In this document: positions 34,936-45,666 of the stretch, piece after piece
How positions within the stretch are numbered: position 1 is the first letter of the stretch
Layout of the letters: each line of letters begins with the position of its first letter
Origin: Brachionus plicatilis
Lineage: Eukaryota; Rotifera; Eurotatoria; Ploima; Brachionidae
Direction of reading: 5' to 3'
DNA length: 64,000 nt
Assembly: GCA_010279815.1 (NCBI GenBank)
Contig: QEOQ01000534.1
Location: 124,001 to 188,000 of the forward strand
Notes under the pieces: model-generated
What the model saw: only the letters and a program-made list of their open reading frames with translations
What the model was told of the DNA's origin: nothing
Database searches by the model: none
Program-made: the position numbers and the translations under genes

Positions 34936-36052
34936 TATTTTTTTTTGTAGTGAAATTTTTTTGTAAATTTTTTTTTTTTTTTTAATTTTAAATAGACATA
35001 TTTTAACAGGCTGTATTGCTGTTTTGCTTTGAAATAATATTTTTGGCAATGCTTGTATTTAGATTTAATAATTTTAAAATTTTGAACAAATGTTGACTTT
35101 GTTTTTCAGCTGTCGAAATTTCAAAATCTTGCCATCAATCATTTATCTTGGTACAAAATTTGGCAACACTCAACTTTCGATTTGACTTGTTCTCACAAAA
35201 AAAGAATACAATCTTAGGTGTACAAGTACACTTTCCTAGCTACATTTTAAGTAATAGAAAGTCTCTTTTAGTTTTTAACTCATTTAGTCTTTGATTGTAC
35301 AAATAAGTATAAATGATATATAAGTAATAGTGTATAAATAAGTGTTATTCTTATTGTTTGCTGTGGATACAAAAATTTGATCAATTGTTAAATATTTAAA
35401 AGACAGCCTTTTACTCCAAAAGGAGCTTTATTAAAACATTGGAAAAAAAATATATAGAAAAAAAAATATATAGAAAAAAAATATAGAAGACAAAAAATAT
35501 AGAATTGCCAAAAAAAATAATGTAGAATAATCAAAACATAGAAAAATCAAAGAAATATAGAAAAAATTGGTTGTCCCTAAAACGCAGACCCTTGCTGACA
35601 CTTGCAAACCATACATTTTTTTGAGAAGGAAGATTTTTTTAATAATTTTAAATATACAAAATTGTTGCAAGTTTTATGCTCTTTCAGAATACGATATGCT
35701 TTTTTAGCATTTTACATAAAGTTTCGGTTGATATTGAGCAAATATGTGCTACAAACCCCTTCAAATTTTGCATTCCCCCACTTATTTAGCCCAAAACTTG
35801 ATATTATTTTGAATATAAACATACCAATCGAAAGCTCTTGAGCTAAATAACTCGAATTTAAAAAAAAAAAAACATGGTAAGAGTCAAATTAGGTAGTGAA
35901 ATAAAGTTAAAAGTTTCAAATTTTTTCAAATTTTATTTTAATTATAAAATGATTAATTATAAATTTCATAAACAAATCTATTTTTAAAAGCCTTTTTTAA
36001 ATGCACATCAATTTATTTTTTATAAAAGCTGTCTATTTTAAATGGTTATTAC
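34936..36052. other. Intergenic upstream of SNW1 and left arm of a composite inverted repeat
   Basis: A poly-T tract (34968-34983) just upstream of SNW1, then AT-rich sequence; TATAGAAAAA runs from 35450 onward begin the left arm of the 35.4-37.4 kb element. Confidence 0.5.
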
Positions 36053-37400
36053 CAGACTTGTTTATAAGTCACAGTTTTAAGTCTAAGTCACAAGAATTTA
36101 AGTCAAAGTTATGACTCGCACACAATTTTTTATAAATACCTGCTTCATCTGGACCAGTTGAAAGAATTTTTTTCTAAATTTTGTTACATCAACAGACCAC
36201 ATAGGTCAAGATTAACAGCTAGTAAATTTGGTAGCAACTAGTTTATTGGTATCAAATATGGATTTATTAATTAAGACTTGACTTAAAAAAAAAATATTTA
36301 AGTCATTAACTTGACTTGACTTAAGACTTGTGACTTAAAAAAAAGTCTGGTTATTACAAAAACACTGACCCATACTTATCTCCCCGATAAAATTATGGGA
36401 CTAAATTTTATTAGCTTTCACACAAGACCACTAGCACATTTGGTTCGGCCTTCATTTTGATTTCAAATCAAAGATAGATAGTTTTAATTATTTAAATTAA
36501 TTTTTTCAATTTTTCATTAAAATAATTTATTTTAAGACTTTATTTATTTAAGTTTTTTCATTTTGTATTAAAGAACATAAAAATACGGAAAAGGAGATTC
36601 ATTGGATATAACATATTCAGTCAATTAAAAAGATAAATTGCTTATTATTTTTGATAATTTATTTTAAAAAAAATTTAAATATTTTATCAAATAAAAACAA
36701 TTACCATATAATTCGTGATCACTCCTCTTGGAACTATGTCAAATTTGGGTTTATTCTATATGGAACTTAAACCATCGAAGCCATTAGTTTTGGATCCGTA
36801 CAAGCGGACACTTAACCGGTCAAAATTTTCAAAAGCCGTGACCGTGTTCGCATTAGCCGAGCATCTTTGTAGCGGGCGGTCAGTTGTCCGGTCAGCTTGG
36901 CGGTCTTTTCCATATTTTTGTGTTCTTTAATAAAATCTAATAAAAATTAATTATCAATCTTATTTGCAATTTAATGGCTTTTTAACATAAATTAATTAAT
37001 TAGACTTGTTTATAAAAATCTCAAGTGAAAACAATAATCAACCGAAACTTTATATAAAATGTTGAAAAGCATAACGTATTCTGAAAGAGCATATAATTTG
37101 GTATATTTAAAACTATTAAAAAAATCTTCCTTTTCGAAAAAATGTAGGGTCTGTAGAATCTGAAATCAAAAAATCAAAAAAATTGTTTCATAATACGAAT
37201 CAAAAACAATTGAATTGCATATTAATAGTATTGTTTGTTTATTTTTAGATAATTAATTAATTATATTAAATTAAGAGTAAGATTTATAGTTTAAAATATT
37301 CTATTCTACATTTTTATTTTCTACATTTTGATAGTTCTATATTAAATAAATTCTATATTTTTCATTTTATTTTTTTTCTTTGTTTTGATAGATCCCCACT
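35410..37400. mobile_element. Long inverted-repeat element, about 2 kb, interrupted by a MITE
   Basis: The clearest arm similarity is between 35580-35735 (AAGGAAGATTTTTTTAATA, TGCTCTTTCAGAATACG, ACATAAAGTTTCGGTTGAT) and its mirror at 37035-37160. The outer TATAGAAAAA-rich sequence (35440-35575) is mirrored more loosely at 37290-37390. The centre carries a hAT-like MITE (36053-36349) and a GC-richer block (36780-36910) with no convincing protein. Ends are approximate. Confidence 0.55.
36053..36349. mobile_element. hAT-like MITE with perfect 8-bp target duplication
   Basis: Starts CAGACTTGTTTATAAGTCAC and ends GACTTAAAAAAAAGTCTG. An exact gttattac lies on both sides (36045-36052 and 36350-36357). 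It is inserted inside the larger inverted-repeat element, so it is the younger of the two. Confidence 0.85.
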
Positions 37401-37570
37401 CCAAAAAGATAAAGATCATATATCAGATGGTCTCTCACCTGATATCTTGATTTAAGCATAGAAAAATTCTTTTTACATTCAATCCTCGGTATAATTTTAT
37501 TTTAAGTTCTTATTTTGTATTTTATTGATACTTATTTAAAAAAATATTAAGTTTTTAATTTACATATTAT

Positions 37571-39090
37571 ATATGGTAACCTGGTCTAACCGGGTGCCCT
37601 ATTTTTTTTTATTGCGTATTTCGCACCCATTTTGTTCAAAAACTTCAAAAATAGTCACCCAATTTTCCCGAAATTTTTTTTCCACCCATTTACCTCCGCG
37701 GTTAATTATGTGAGGTTCAAAAGGGTTAAAGCGGTTAACCCGATTACACCTAAAATTGTATATAATTAGCCCGAAATTTAACCCTAAAAACAGAATTTTA
37801 ACCCATTTAACCTATTTAGGAGGAAAACTTTTAAATTTATTAATAAATTTATTAGTCGATTCTTTAATTTATTTTTAAATAATAATTTGTTAAAAATTAA
37901 ATTAATATTTTACGATTTGATTGCATTCTATAACAATTAATGATAAATTAAAAACAAAAAAGACAAAACAAAACAAGAGTGAGTTTTAAGAAGTATTTAA
38001 AAAAAGAAAGAGTTAATCTTCACAATCATCGCATAAAAATTCTTTGTTTGTTTTTTTTTTAAATTCTTTTGGTAAACAACTATAACAAACCCAATTTGAG
38101 CGGCATCTTGAAGTTTAGGATCAAAAAAATCAGATCAAAAAGTAATTTTTTTATAACTTTTGAATGGTATTTGATTAAATCTCTCTGCAAAATGCTAAAT
38201 AATGCAAAAAACATGCTGAATATTAGAAAAGGCTCTGCAAAAACTCTGCAATTAAATTTCGCAGTTGAATTAAATACTTTTTAATGACATGCATTTTCCT
38301 GCAAAATTGCAGAGTTTTTGCAGAGCCTTTTCTAATATTCAGCATGTTTTTTGCATTATTTAGCATTTTGCAGAGAGATTTAATCAAATACCATTCAAAA
38401 GTTATAAAAAAATTACTTTTTGATCTGATTTTTTTGATCCTAAACTTCAAGATGCCATTTGAGCATCCTTCACAAGAAAACCATTTTTTTAATTTGAAAT
38501 AAAAACTTTGTTTTGAATAGAAAAATATTTTTTTTGAGAGTGAGAGAGAGAGAAAATGAAATTACAATTTTTTAATTATCGAAAAATAGCGTCACTGCAT
38601 TTTTATAGTCTTATTCGGTTAAATGGGTTAAATAGAATCTTATTTGGACTAATTGGGTGATTTTTTTGACTAATAGGGTTAAATCTATTTAACCTTTTAA
38701 GCCCTAAAAAAAACCCCATTAGATGAAGTCCTAAGGACATTTCCTAAAATTCTAAAAAAATTCTCTTAGATACTTAAGCATGTGCTGAATCTAACTAGCG
38801 AAATAGGTTAGAGCTTAAGTATTACCTAGGTCCTTAAAGCACCCTTCTCCCGAATCACTAATTCGAGGCTTTTTCACCCCATTAGGCGTAGTCGAACTTT
38901 AAGAGAAAAAAAAGCATATAACGATTTTTTTTAAAAATATTTCACACATATCATTCGATTTCTCTCCTCGAGTTCTACATATCAAGATATTTTTTTTGGT
39001 AGTAGCTTTAAAAATGAAGGAGATATAGGGTTTTTTCAAATTCGTTCACCCTATTAACACATAACCCCTTTAGACTAGTTTACCATATTT
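37571..39090. mobile_element. 1.5-kb inverted-repeat element with AACCC/GGGTT-rich sub-termini
   Basis: Left end ATATGGTAACCTGGTCTAAC and right end GACTAGTTTACCATAT are inverted, with mismatches. The left interior has many TTAACCC-like motifs (CGGTTAACCCGATT, TTTAACCCATTTAACC) and the right interior their mirror (GGTTAAATGGGTTAAAT, AATAGGGTTAAAT), as in the sub-terminal transposase-binding arrays of hAT and similar elements. It is interrupted by the GGCATC MITE at 38102-38456. No ORF. Confidence 0.6.
38102..38456. mobile_element. GGCATCTTGAAG-family MITE, complete, with 8-bp target duplication
   Basis: Ends GGCATCTTGAAGTTTAGGAT and exact mirror; the arms extend about 150 bp (to about 38250 and from about 38307) with hardly any mismatch. 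Exact flanking duplication atttgagc (38094-38101 and 38457-38464). The short loop has no coding capacity. The near-perfect arms produce paired open frames on both strands that are artefacts of the palindrome. Confidence 0.9.
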
Positions 39091-39905
39091 ATTTAAAAAA
39101 AAAATATTAAGCCTCATGGGCAAGTTGAAAAGGAAACACAAAAATACAAATTGCAATTTTACAAATAAAAAAAATAAAAAATCTGATTTACAAATCACAC
39201 TAAGTTTCATAAATAATCAATCCATTTAAAATTTTACAAAAATTTTAAAGTCTAGATAACATAAAAGAAAGGTAAAAAGAGAAAAAAATAATGAACTATT
39301 TGGGCGAAAAATTCCGTATTCGATTTTTCGAAATTCCCAGCTAAAACGATGGGATAAAAAAATATAAACTTAATTTAATTATTAAAAATATTAAAATAAA
39401 AATGTGAAAAAAAAACAAAAAGTCAATTTTTTGTATAAAATCGATAATTGATGGCTGTTTTGAAAAGCTAGTTTAAATTATAAAACTTTCAATATATAAA
39501 TTAATTACCTTAGAATAAGTGATGAAATCGAATATGCATTTTCGAACTGATATTCGAATAAGGAGCATTTCGAATGAAAATTAGGTTTGAGTTTAATTTT
39601 TGAATATAATAAACTTGAAAATTAATTTATTTAAATTAAAAATTGAATTTCTAAAATTTTCGAATTAAAATTTGAAAATACAAAATTTTTTGGATCAAAA
39701 ACTGAATATAATAAATATTCAATTTAATTTTTGAAAATAAAAATCAATCAAAAAAATAGTTGATCAAAAAAAATTTAATGAAAAAAAGAATTCATTAAAA
39801 AATTCAAATTTCAATTCGATTAGGATGCTAAAATTGTGCCAGATTTTCCCTGGCAACACAACTCTTCTAACATTCTAATATTTTCTGGATTAAAATAGTC
39901 CCATC
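39091..39905. other. Intergenic with the second copy of a dispersed repeat
   Basis: AT-rich; 39660-39905 matches 32410-32635 as described there. No gene. Confidence 0.55.
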
Positions 39906-40174
39906 CAGAGTTGTTTAAAAGTCACAAGTCTCAAGTCAAGTCCAAGTCCGGACTTTTTTTTTTAATTTTCATTCAAAAGTCTAAGTTCAGGCTTTAAAAT
40001 TTTGAATACTGAAGAAGAAATTAATGCTAAAATTGCAACAAAATTCTGATATATGGCAAATCTATTGCATTAGACAACCCAAGAGTAAATAAATTTTTTG
40101 ATTTGAAGCCTGATCTAGCATATTTAAAAAAAATTTTGGACTTGGACTTTTTTTGGGACTTTTAAACAACTCTG
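39906..40174. mobile_element. hAT-like MITE, CAGAGTTG family
   Basis: Typical ends CAGAGTTGTTTAAAAGTCAC and GACTTTTAAACAACTCTG. Its interior matches the 31177-31444 copy in detail (both contain ATTTATTTACTCTTGGGTT on one strand or the other). No target duplication is visible here, so one flank has probably been rearranged. Confidence 0.8.
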
Positions 40175-40896
40175 ATTTATATATTTCTTACATTTTTCAA
40201 CTGTCAAAGTTTTTTGAAAACCATTTAAAGCTAAATTTAGTAACGTTGTATTGTTTGGCCAGCCTTGGAATAGCTATTTTTTATTATGTTGTTTAATAAT
40301 TACTATCTTGCTTTCAAGAGAGATTTATTTTCTCATTTTTTGAAGACTTAATTTTCATGGCAAAGTAAAATTCTTGTTCAATTTTCAATTTGCTCTTTTT
40401 GCTCAAAAATTTAAAATATTTAAAATATTATTTTAAATATTTTATAATATTTTAAATTTTTAAAAAAGAGCACTCATTCATTTTTATCAATTATCGACAA
40501 ATAATATTAATAAAATATTAATTTACTATTTTTTTATTATCAAAGTGTTAATTAACAGATTTAATTTTTTTAAATACGTAATATAAAGATATTTTTCTTA
40601 AGAAAAGTATTACTTACCAGGATACGATTAGTGTCGGCATTTTTTACCATGAAAATGAAGCATAAAAATACTAGACAATTAAGATTTTCTCAAAGTTACT
40701 TAGTAATTTATTTCTATGGTAGGGTTTTCAATATCAGCTTAATATTGAAATATATTATCGTTTGATTTTATGTGGTTTTTGGTCTGTTGAAAAGGATATA
40801 ATTCTAATAAAAAGATGCTAAAATTACGAATTTTTGAAATCTAACAAAAACAATGTGGAGTAGAAACCACCCGAACTAGTGTCTACGCTTTAATAG
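40175..40896. other. Intergenic, no gene seen
   Basis: AT-rich with runs of TTTTAAATATT. The last 40 bases become GC-richer toward the Ulp1-like relic. Confidence 0.5.
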
Positions 40897-41438
40897 CGTC
40901 GAACGAACGTGACAAGTCAGCAGGCCTTAGACGATCTAGACAACAATGGACTCTTATCCGATTCGATTGTAGAGTCCTATATAAAGTGTATTGTCGATCG
41001 TTCAAACACTTTCGTTTTAAGTTACCCCGATGCTGTGAAAATAGCAATGAAAAACGATTATGAATTGACGAAGCGAAACTTAAAGGTAATTTTATATTAT
41101 TATTTTTTTTTCTATTTAAGCTTAATTATTTTGCTTTTTAGCTTTCCGATTTTCGTTACATTATCGGTCCTATTCTCTATTTTAAACACTGAACGCTTTT
41201 CGTTGATGACACAGTTGAGTGAACATTCATCTATATCGACTCAATGGGCAAAAGAGATGTTCAAAAAGTTTTTAACAAATGGTGCAAGTTTTGGAAGTTT
41301 GACAGCAATCCATGGGCACATCGAATTGTTCCTCATTCGGTTCAAAGAGATTCAATCGACTGCGGTGTTTTTGTTTGTAAATTTTTACAAATTATTTTGG
41401 ACGGAAGTTCAGATTTATTGTTGACACAAGTTTGTTAA
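40897..41438 (+). pseudogene. Ulp1/C48-type cysteine protease relic
   Basis: Two blocks joined by a plausible intron (41086-41141): 40897-41085 and 41142-41438. The second block carries the C48 catalytic layout: His in F-K-H (41187-41189), Asp in YIDSM, Gln in the PHSVQRDS stretch and Cys in DSIDCGVFVCKF (codon 41361-41363). Ulp1-family enzymes remove SUMO-like modifiers, and related proteases are common passengers in DNA transposons. The codon after the catalytic His, where Trp is expected, is TGA (41190-41192), and a second TGA follows at 41220-41222. The N-terminal third is ordinary hydrophilic sequence. With two stops and no clear start it is not expected to be functional; its host element was not identified. 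Confidence 0.65.
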
Positions 41439-41544
41439 CAGAAATTAGATCTGAAATAAAAGAAACAATTGTAACTCTTAATCAATTGTAGTCATACCTA
41501 CATTTTCTCCGGAAAACCAGATAAAAACAAATCTCTTACTTAAA

Positions 41545-42480
41545 AACTTTTTGGAAAAAAAATACCATATGAAAAAAAGCCTTTATTTCTAGGCATCACT
41601 TTCGATGAAAACCTTAGCTTCGACTCGCATGTAGGCTTTATTAGATCAAGATGCATTGATCGTATTAACGTCTTAAAAATTCTGGCACAAAAGTCTTGGA
41701 AACTTGACCACAATACTTTGATAAATATATATAAATCATTAATTGGCTCTATTATTGATTATAGCTTCTTTATTCCTATTCTAGTCTCTAAGACCAACCA
41801 CTCTAGGCTACAAGTTCTCCAAAATATTTCAATTAAGTACAGTTATAATCTTCCTCATGATACTCCATCGGATCTTCTGATAAATTTCTTAGATGACATA
41901 AAGCTTGATAACATAGAAGTTCGTTTAAATAAACTATTTATAAAATATCTAAAAAATAGTGTTATCTTCAAAAATTCACTTACTATTGATTTAATCAAAG
42001 AATATGTCAGTGCCTTTGTTAACAGCTCAAGACCCTGTAAGAAAAAAACACCATTATGTAATATATGGAATGAATTCAGTGAATGGTCAATTTTTATTTC
42101 ATTAAGTAATACTATAGCAAATACTAAATTAAAAAGCTTTTTGATTTAATTAGGAATGGTTCTTGAGAGAAATTTAAAAATCACATGTTTTTTGATACAT
42201 CGCTAAAAGCTTTATCTTTCGGATATCTCGAAAATTATTCTTCTTTTTAAAACTTATTTCTCACGACTTTATTCTCATGCTTGATTGATGAAACTTTGTA
42301 GTTAAGTCTAATGCTCAAATCTAAAAGTCTCTTATATAAGAAATAAGAATTAGTATGTTAGGTTATTTTAATTTTTATTCCTTAAAATAGGATATATATA
42401 AATTTTTTTTATTTATCGGCACAAAATATAAACAAATAAAATAATAAAAACTAAAAAAATAAGAATCTGTAAAGAAACTA
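41545..42480 (+). pseudogene. LINE family B: reverse transcriptase C-terminus and 3' UTR
   Basis: The frame 41569-42149 encodes the RT thumb and downstream region (PLFLGITFDENLSFDSHV, KSWKLDHNTLINIYKSLI, SIIDYSFFIPIL) ending at TAA 42147-42149. Sequence differs clearly from family A. The following 3' UTR (42150-42480) recurs in pieces at 55530-55690 (same strand), 53700-53850 and 56120-56310 (opposite strand), ending near GGCACAAAATATAAACAAAT. The polymerase core is missing, so this is a 5'-truncated dead copy. Confidence 0.75.
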
Positions 42481-42704
42481 CAAAAAATCTCTAAAACTTA
42501 TTGACTGGTAGAACAGATTAAAATTTTTAAAGAGAATATAGAGAAAATGCAAAATTTTTTTTGGTTTAGTTAATGATTTTTTTTTATCTCTAAAATATCT
42601 CTATTTTCTCATCATAATAGGCCAAATTTTATAGATTTTATAAAGAATCTCTAAAGATACTACAAAAAATTTCTATAAAATGTTTGACTGGATACTACTA
42701 CTAC
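42481..42704. repeat. GACTG-type repeat unit, also found at 52.45-52.7 and 55.74-56.0 kb
   Basis: From GACTGGTAGAACAGATTAAA (about 42500) to ATAAAATGTTTGACTGG (about 42691), with TTTTAAAGAGAATATAGAG and AAAATATCTCTATTTTCTC between. The same order is seen twice near 52.5-55.9 kb in inverted orientation. Confidence 0.7.
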
Positions 42705-42787
42705 AATTTTACTACAACTACTACTTTACTATCTATACTATTACTACTATTTTACTATTGCTACTACTACTTTACTACTAAAACTCC
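42705..42787. repeat. TAC/ACT-rich microsatellite, left half
   Basis: Imperfect TACTAC and CTACTTTACTA repeats. The same sequence resumes at 43898, so the Tigger element split one array. Confidence 0.8.
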
Positions 42788-42789
42788 TA

Positions 42790-43897
42790 CAATCAAATCG
42801 CGGTTTAACGAATGAGTTGGGCAGAAAAAAAACAATTCGTTAAATCAAATTTCGTTGTATTAAAATTCCTATACAAAACGTAGGAAAAGGATTATTTTAA
42901 AAACCAAATTAAAAAAAAAAGAGCCATGTTTTTAAGTTTTTATTTAAAAAAAAAATTAAATTTTTATTATTTAAAATTAATTTTTAAAAAATCATCAATT
43001 TTTGTTTATTTTTTATTTGTTTGGCTTGTAAAATTTTCCATTTTAAATAAATTTTCAATCATTGAATTACAATTTTCAGTATTTCTAACAAAAAAATCAC
43101 GTAGTGTGCTTATCATTTCAATTGCGTCTTTTGAAGTGATTGATTCAGGCTCTGTTATTGTTTCGACTAATTCGTCATCAATCTCATCAGTCCTGGTGTC
43201 TTTATTTTTAGCTTCAATCTTTCCAATAATGTCTTCATCTGTCAACTGACCATTTGAAGGAAGATCTTCGTCTATTTATATGCACGCAAATTGATCGAAA
43301 TATAACTTTTTGGCTAAAAATATAAATTCTTTTTTCAAATTATCATCTTCTTCTACATCATTGGCACCAAATAAATGATATTCTATATTCGATATTCGAT
43401 ATTTGTAAAGTAACTGGCGTAACGTCGTCCCAGCTTTTTTTATTTTATAAATTGCTTATAAAACATGTATTGCATCCAATTTTTCGCGAGCAATCATTGT
43501 TCTGTATTTTACTTTGAACGAATGAATAACTTCTTGATCGAGCGGTTGTAAAACTGAAGTACAAATGCTTGGAAATAATTTAACGTTGATATTCGTGTGA
43601 TTGTCATTTTTGTGACCACTAAAATTGTCGATTAACAGCAAAATCTTTCGATTTTCAGCTATTAATCGTTTGTTCCATTAGGTAAACCATTCGTTAAATC
43701 AAGTAATTTTTAATAGGAAATAAGTATAAATCGTACAAAACATTTAGTTCGTAAAATCAAGGTTTGGTTATATCAAATATTCGTTAAATCAAAAATTTTT
43801 TGCATGTAAATAAATTGCCGAATTTCCGTTCTTTTGATTTAGTTCGTAAAATCAAGATATTCTTTAAAAAGCGATTCGTTAAACCGCGAGTTGACTG
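42790..43897 (-). pseudogene. Tigger/pogo-type transposon, degenerate
   Basis: Inverted ends CAATCAAATCGCGGTTTAAC and mirror (GTTAAACCGCGAGTTGACTG), with TA on each side (42788-42789, 43898-43899). The minus strand encodes the C-terminal part of a pogo/Tigger DDE transposase: LLIDNFSGHKND (catalytic Asp), FPSICTSVLQPLDQEVIHSF and KVKYRTMIA (43456-43641), then an interrupted stretch with AWDDV-like sequence in shifted frames, an in-frame stop near 43275, and LTDEDIIGKI...DEIDDELVE (43006-43245). The helix-turn-helix DNA-binding half is deleted. Non-autonomous now. Confidence 0.8.
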
Positions 43898-43985
43898 TAC
43901 TACAACTTAATTACTTCTTCTACTTTACTATTTAGAGTATTTCTACTATTTTACTACTAATACTATTACTACTACTTTACTAGTT
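43898..43985. repeat. TAC/ACT-rich microsatellite, right half
   Basis: Continuation of the array at 42705-42787 after the Tigger insertion (ACTACTAATACTATTACTAC). Confidence 0.8.
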
Positions 43986-44050
43986 AAATGTTGTTGGAGG
44001 TTGTTGGCCGATGGCCGTTGGTAGTTGTTTGAAGTTGGTTGCTGTTTGTA

Positions 44051-44098
44051 NNNNNNNNNNNNNNNNNNNNNNNNNNNNNNNNNNNNNNNNNNNNNNNN
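44051..44098. other. Assembly gap
   Basis: A run of 48 N, directly after a GTTG-rich low-complexity tract (43990-44050). Confidence 0.99.
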
Positions 44099-45666
44099 AA
44101 TTTTTATTTTTTTTTTTTCTTATCACCTATTTTTTCAGCTTTGCAGTCCAAAATTCTGGCCGCCAGGCTGACCGGCCAAAAGGGTTAGGGCAGTTGAATT
44201 AGCAAACGGAGGATATTGCCATAAATTAATTTTTTTTCAGAAGTTGAGTTTTAATTTTTTCAAAAATAAGGAACGGAATCCTTATGACCAAGATAGGCTA
44301 AGAAAGCTCGTCCTTTAAGGTTTATAAAAATTAAGGTTTTAAGCCGAAATAAAAGTCGAATAAAAAAGATAAAAATAAAGAATAAAAAAAAGTACACATT
44401 TATATATTAATTAATTTGTGTTATCTTTCATGTGTTATCAGTTTTTTCTGGTTGGATAAGTTAATTCTGGAATAGCAGAAACTTTGTCAAATCGTTCCAT
44501 CCAGCAAAATTTTCATCTGAACAATCTGTAAAATTAAAAAAAGGTGATGTGATCAAACAAATGTCATAAACCTTTAGGAATTAAATGAATGATGAATTAA
44601 AAATCACAATTGTTGGTTCAAGAACGATCTTAGCTGTAAATTAAACTATAAATTTAAAAATTTGTCTTCAAAAAATCAAAATAAATTTTTTAATTATTTA
44701 TTTTTTCTGAGTTATCTTTAAATGAAAAGCTTAAGTCACAAAAATTAAAGTCAATTAATTAAGTTATAAATCAAAAATAAAAAACTCTAATTTGAGAATA
44801 AACTCTGAAACCAAAAAAAATATTGAGAATTCTCATTAAATTTTTAAATTTAACTAGACATTAAAAAGCTTTTAAAAAGCATTTATACAGTTTTTTTCAA
44901 TTTGAGACGCAAAATGGTATTTTTCCCACTCGTTTTTCTCTGATAGCTACTTTACAGTCGTGCGAGTAGGGACAGTATTATTTTGATTTTACAAAAAAGT
45001 ATAAATTAAATTAAAGAAAAATTATGATGAATAGAATAATTAAAATTATATAAATAATTTGGAATTAATATAACTTCGAAACATAGAGAAAGAATAAGTA
45101 CTATGAATACAAATTTGGAGAAAACCAAAAAAAACCATAAATTGTATTCTCAGATATTCTAATCATAAATATTTTTGAAATTAATACTCAGATAACAAAA
45201 ATGTGCAGACACAATTTTCCGCAGAAATTGTAAACGAAATTACCAGATTTAATTTAAAGATAAAATGATTTAGATAAATAGAACTTGACAGATGTGATTA
45301 AAGTGGAAATTAAATTTTTATGGTACAGTTTATGATTTGGGAAACTAAAACAGAAATGTTTAATTTTTTTTAAATTTATTTTTGATCAAATAATATATTG
45401 GCATTCTATTTTTAAATTAAAAACTTTGTATAAATTCTGAAACCAAAAAATAAATACCAAGATTTCTGATTATTCCTAAAATTTTTCAAGAATTTCAAAC
45501 ATGTAGACCCATTTAATTAAAGAATCCTTTAAAATTTCTTACTAAAAAGTTTAGAAAAATAAAAGAACAGAGAAAAAAAAATTATAAAATAATTTGGAAT
45601 TTGAAATAAATAAGAATCGTTTAAGAAAGCAATATTAATTCAAGAGAAAAAGAAAGGACAACTGTT
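44099..45666. other. Intergenic upstream of the first cysteine-module gene
   Basis: Begins with a GC-rich patch (CCGCCAGGCTGACCGGCC, 44160-44177) resembling one at 36880-36905 on the other strand, then AT-rich sequence with no gene. The last part must carry the promoter of the gene starting at 45667. Confidence 0.5.

Noticed and set aside
36715..36930. Possible 71-residue protein in the GC-richer block
   Set aside because: No splice context, no domain, and it lies inside a repeat whose core also appears near the gap at 44.1 kb.
38069..38502. Twin ORFs on opposite strands with the same peptide
   Set aside because: Both come from the two arms of the palindromic MITE.
37571..38720. Interstitial telomere
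   Set aside because: The AACCC/GGGTT motifs are irregularly spaced, occur in opposite orientations on the two sides, and lie within an element with inverted ends, so sub-terminal transposon repeats fit better.
41190..41222. TGA read as an amino acid (recoding or selenocysteine) in the Ulp1-like sequence
   Set aside because: Other genes in the window use TGA as a normal stop (for example the 90-residue gene), no SECIS-like element was seen, and the sequence lies among dead transposons.
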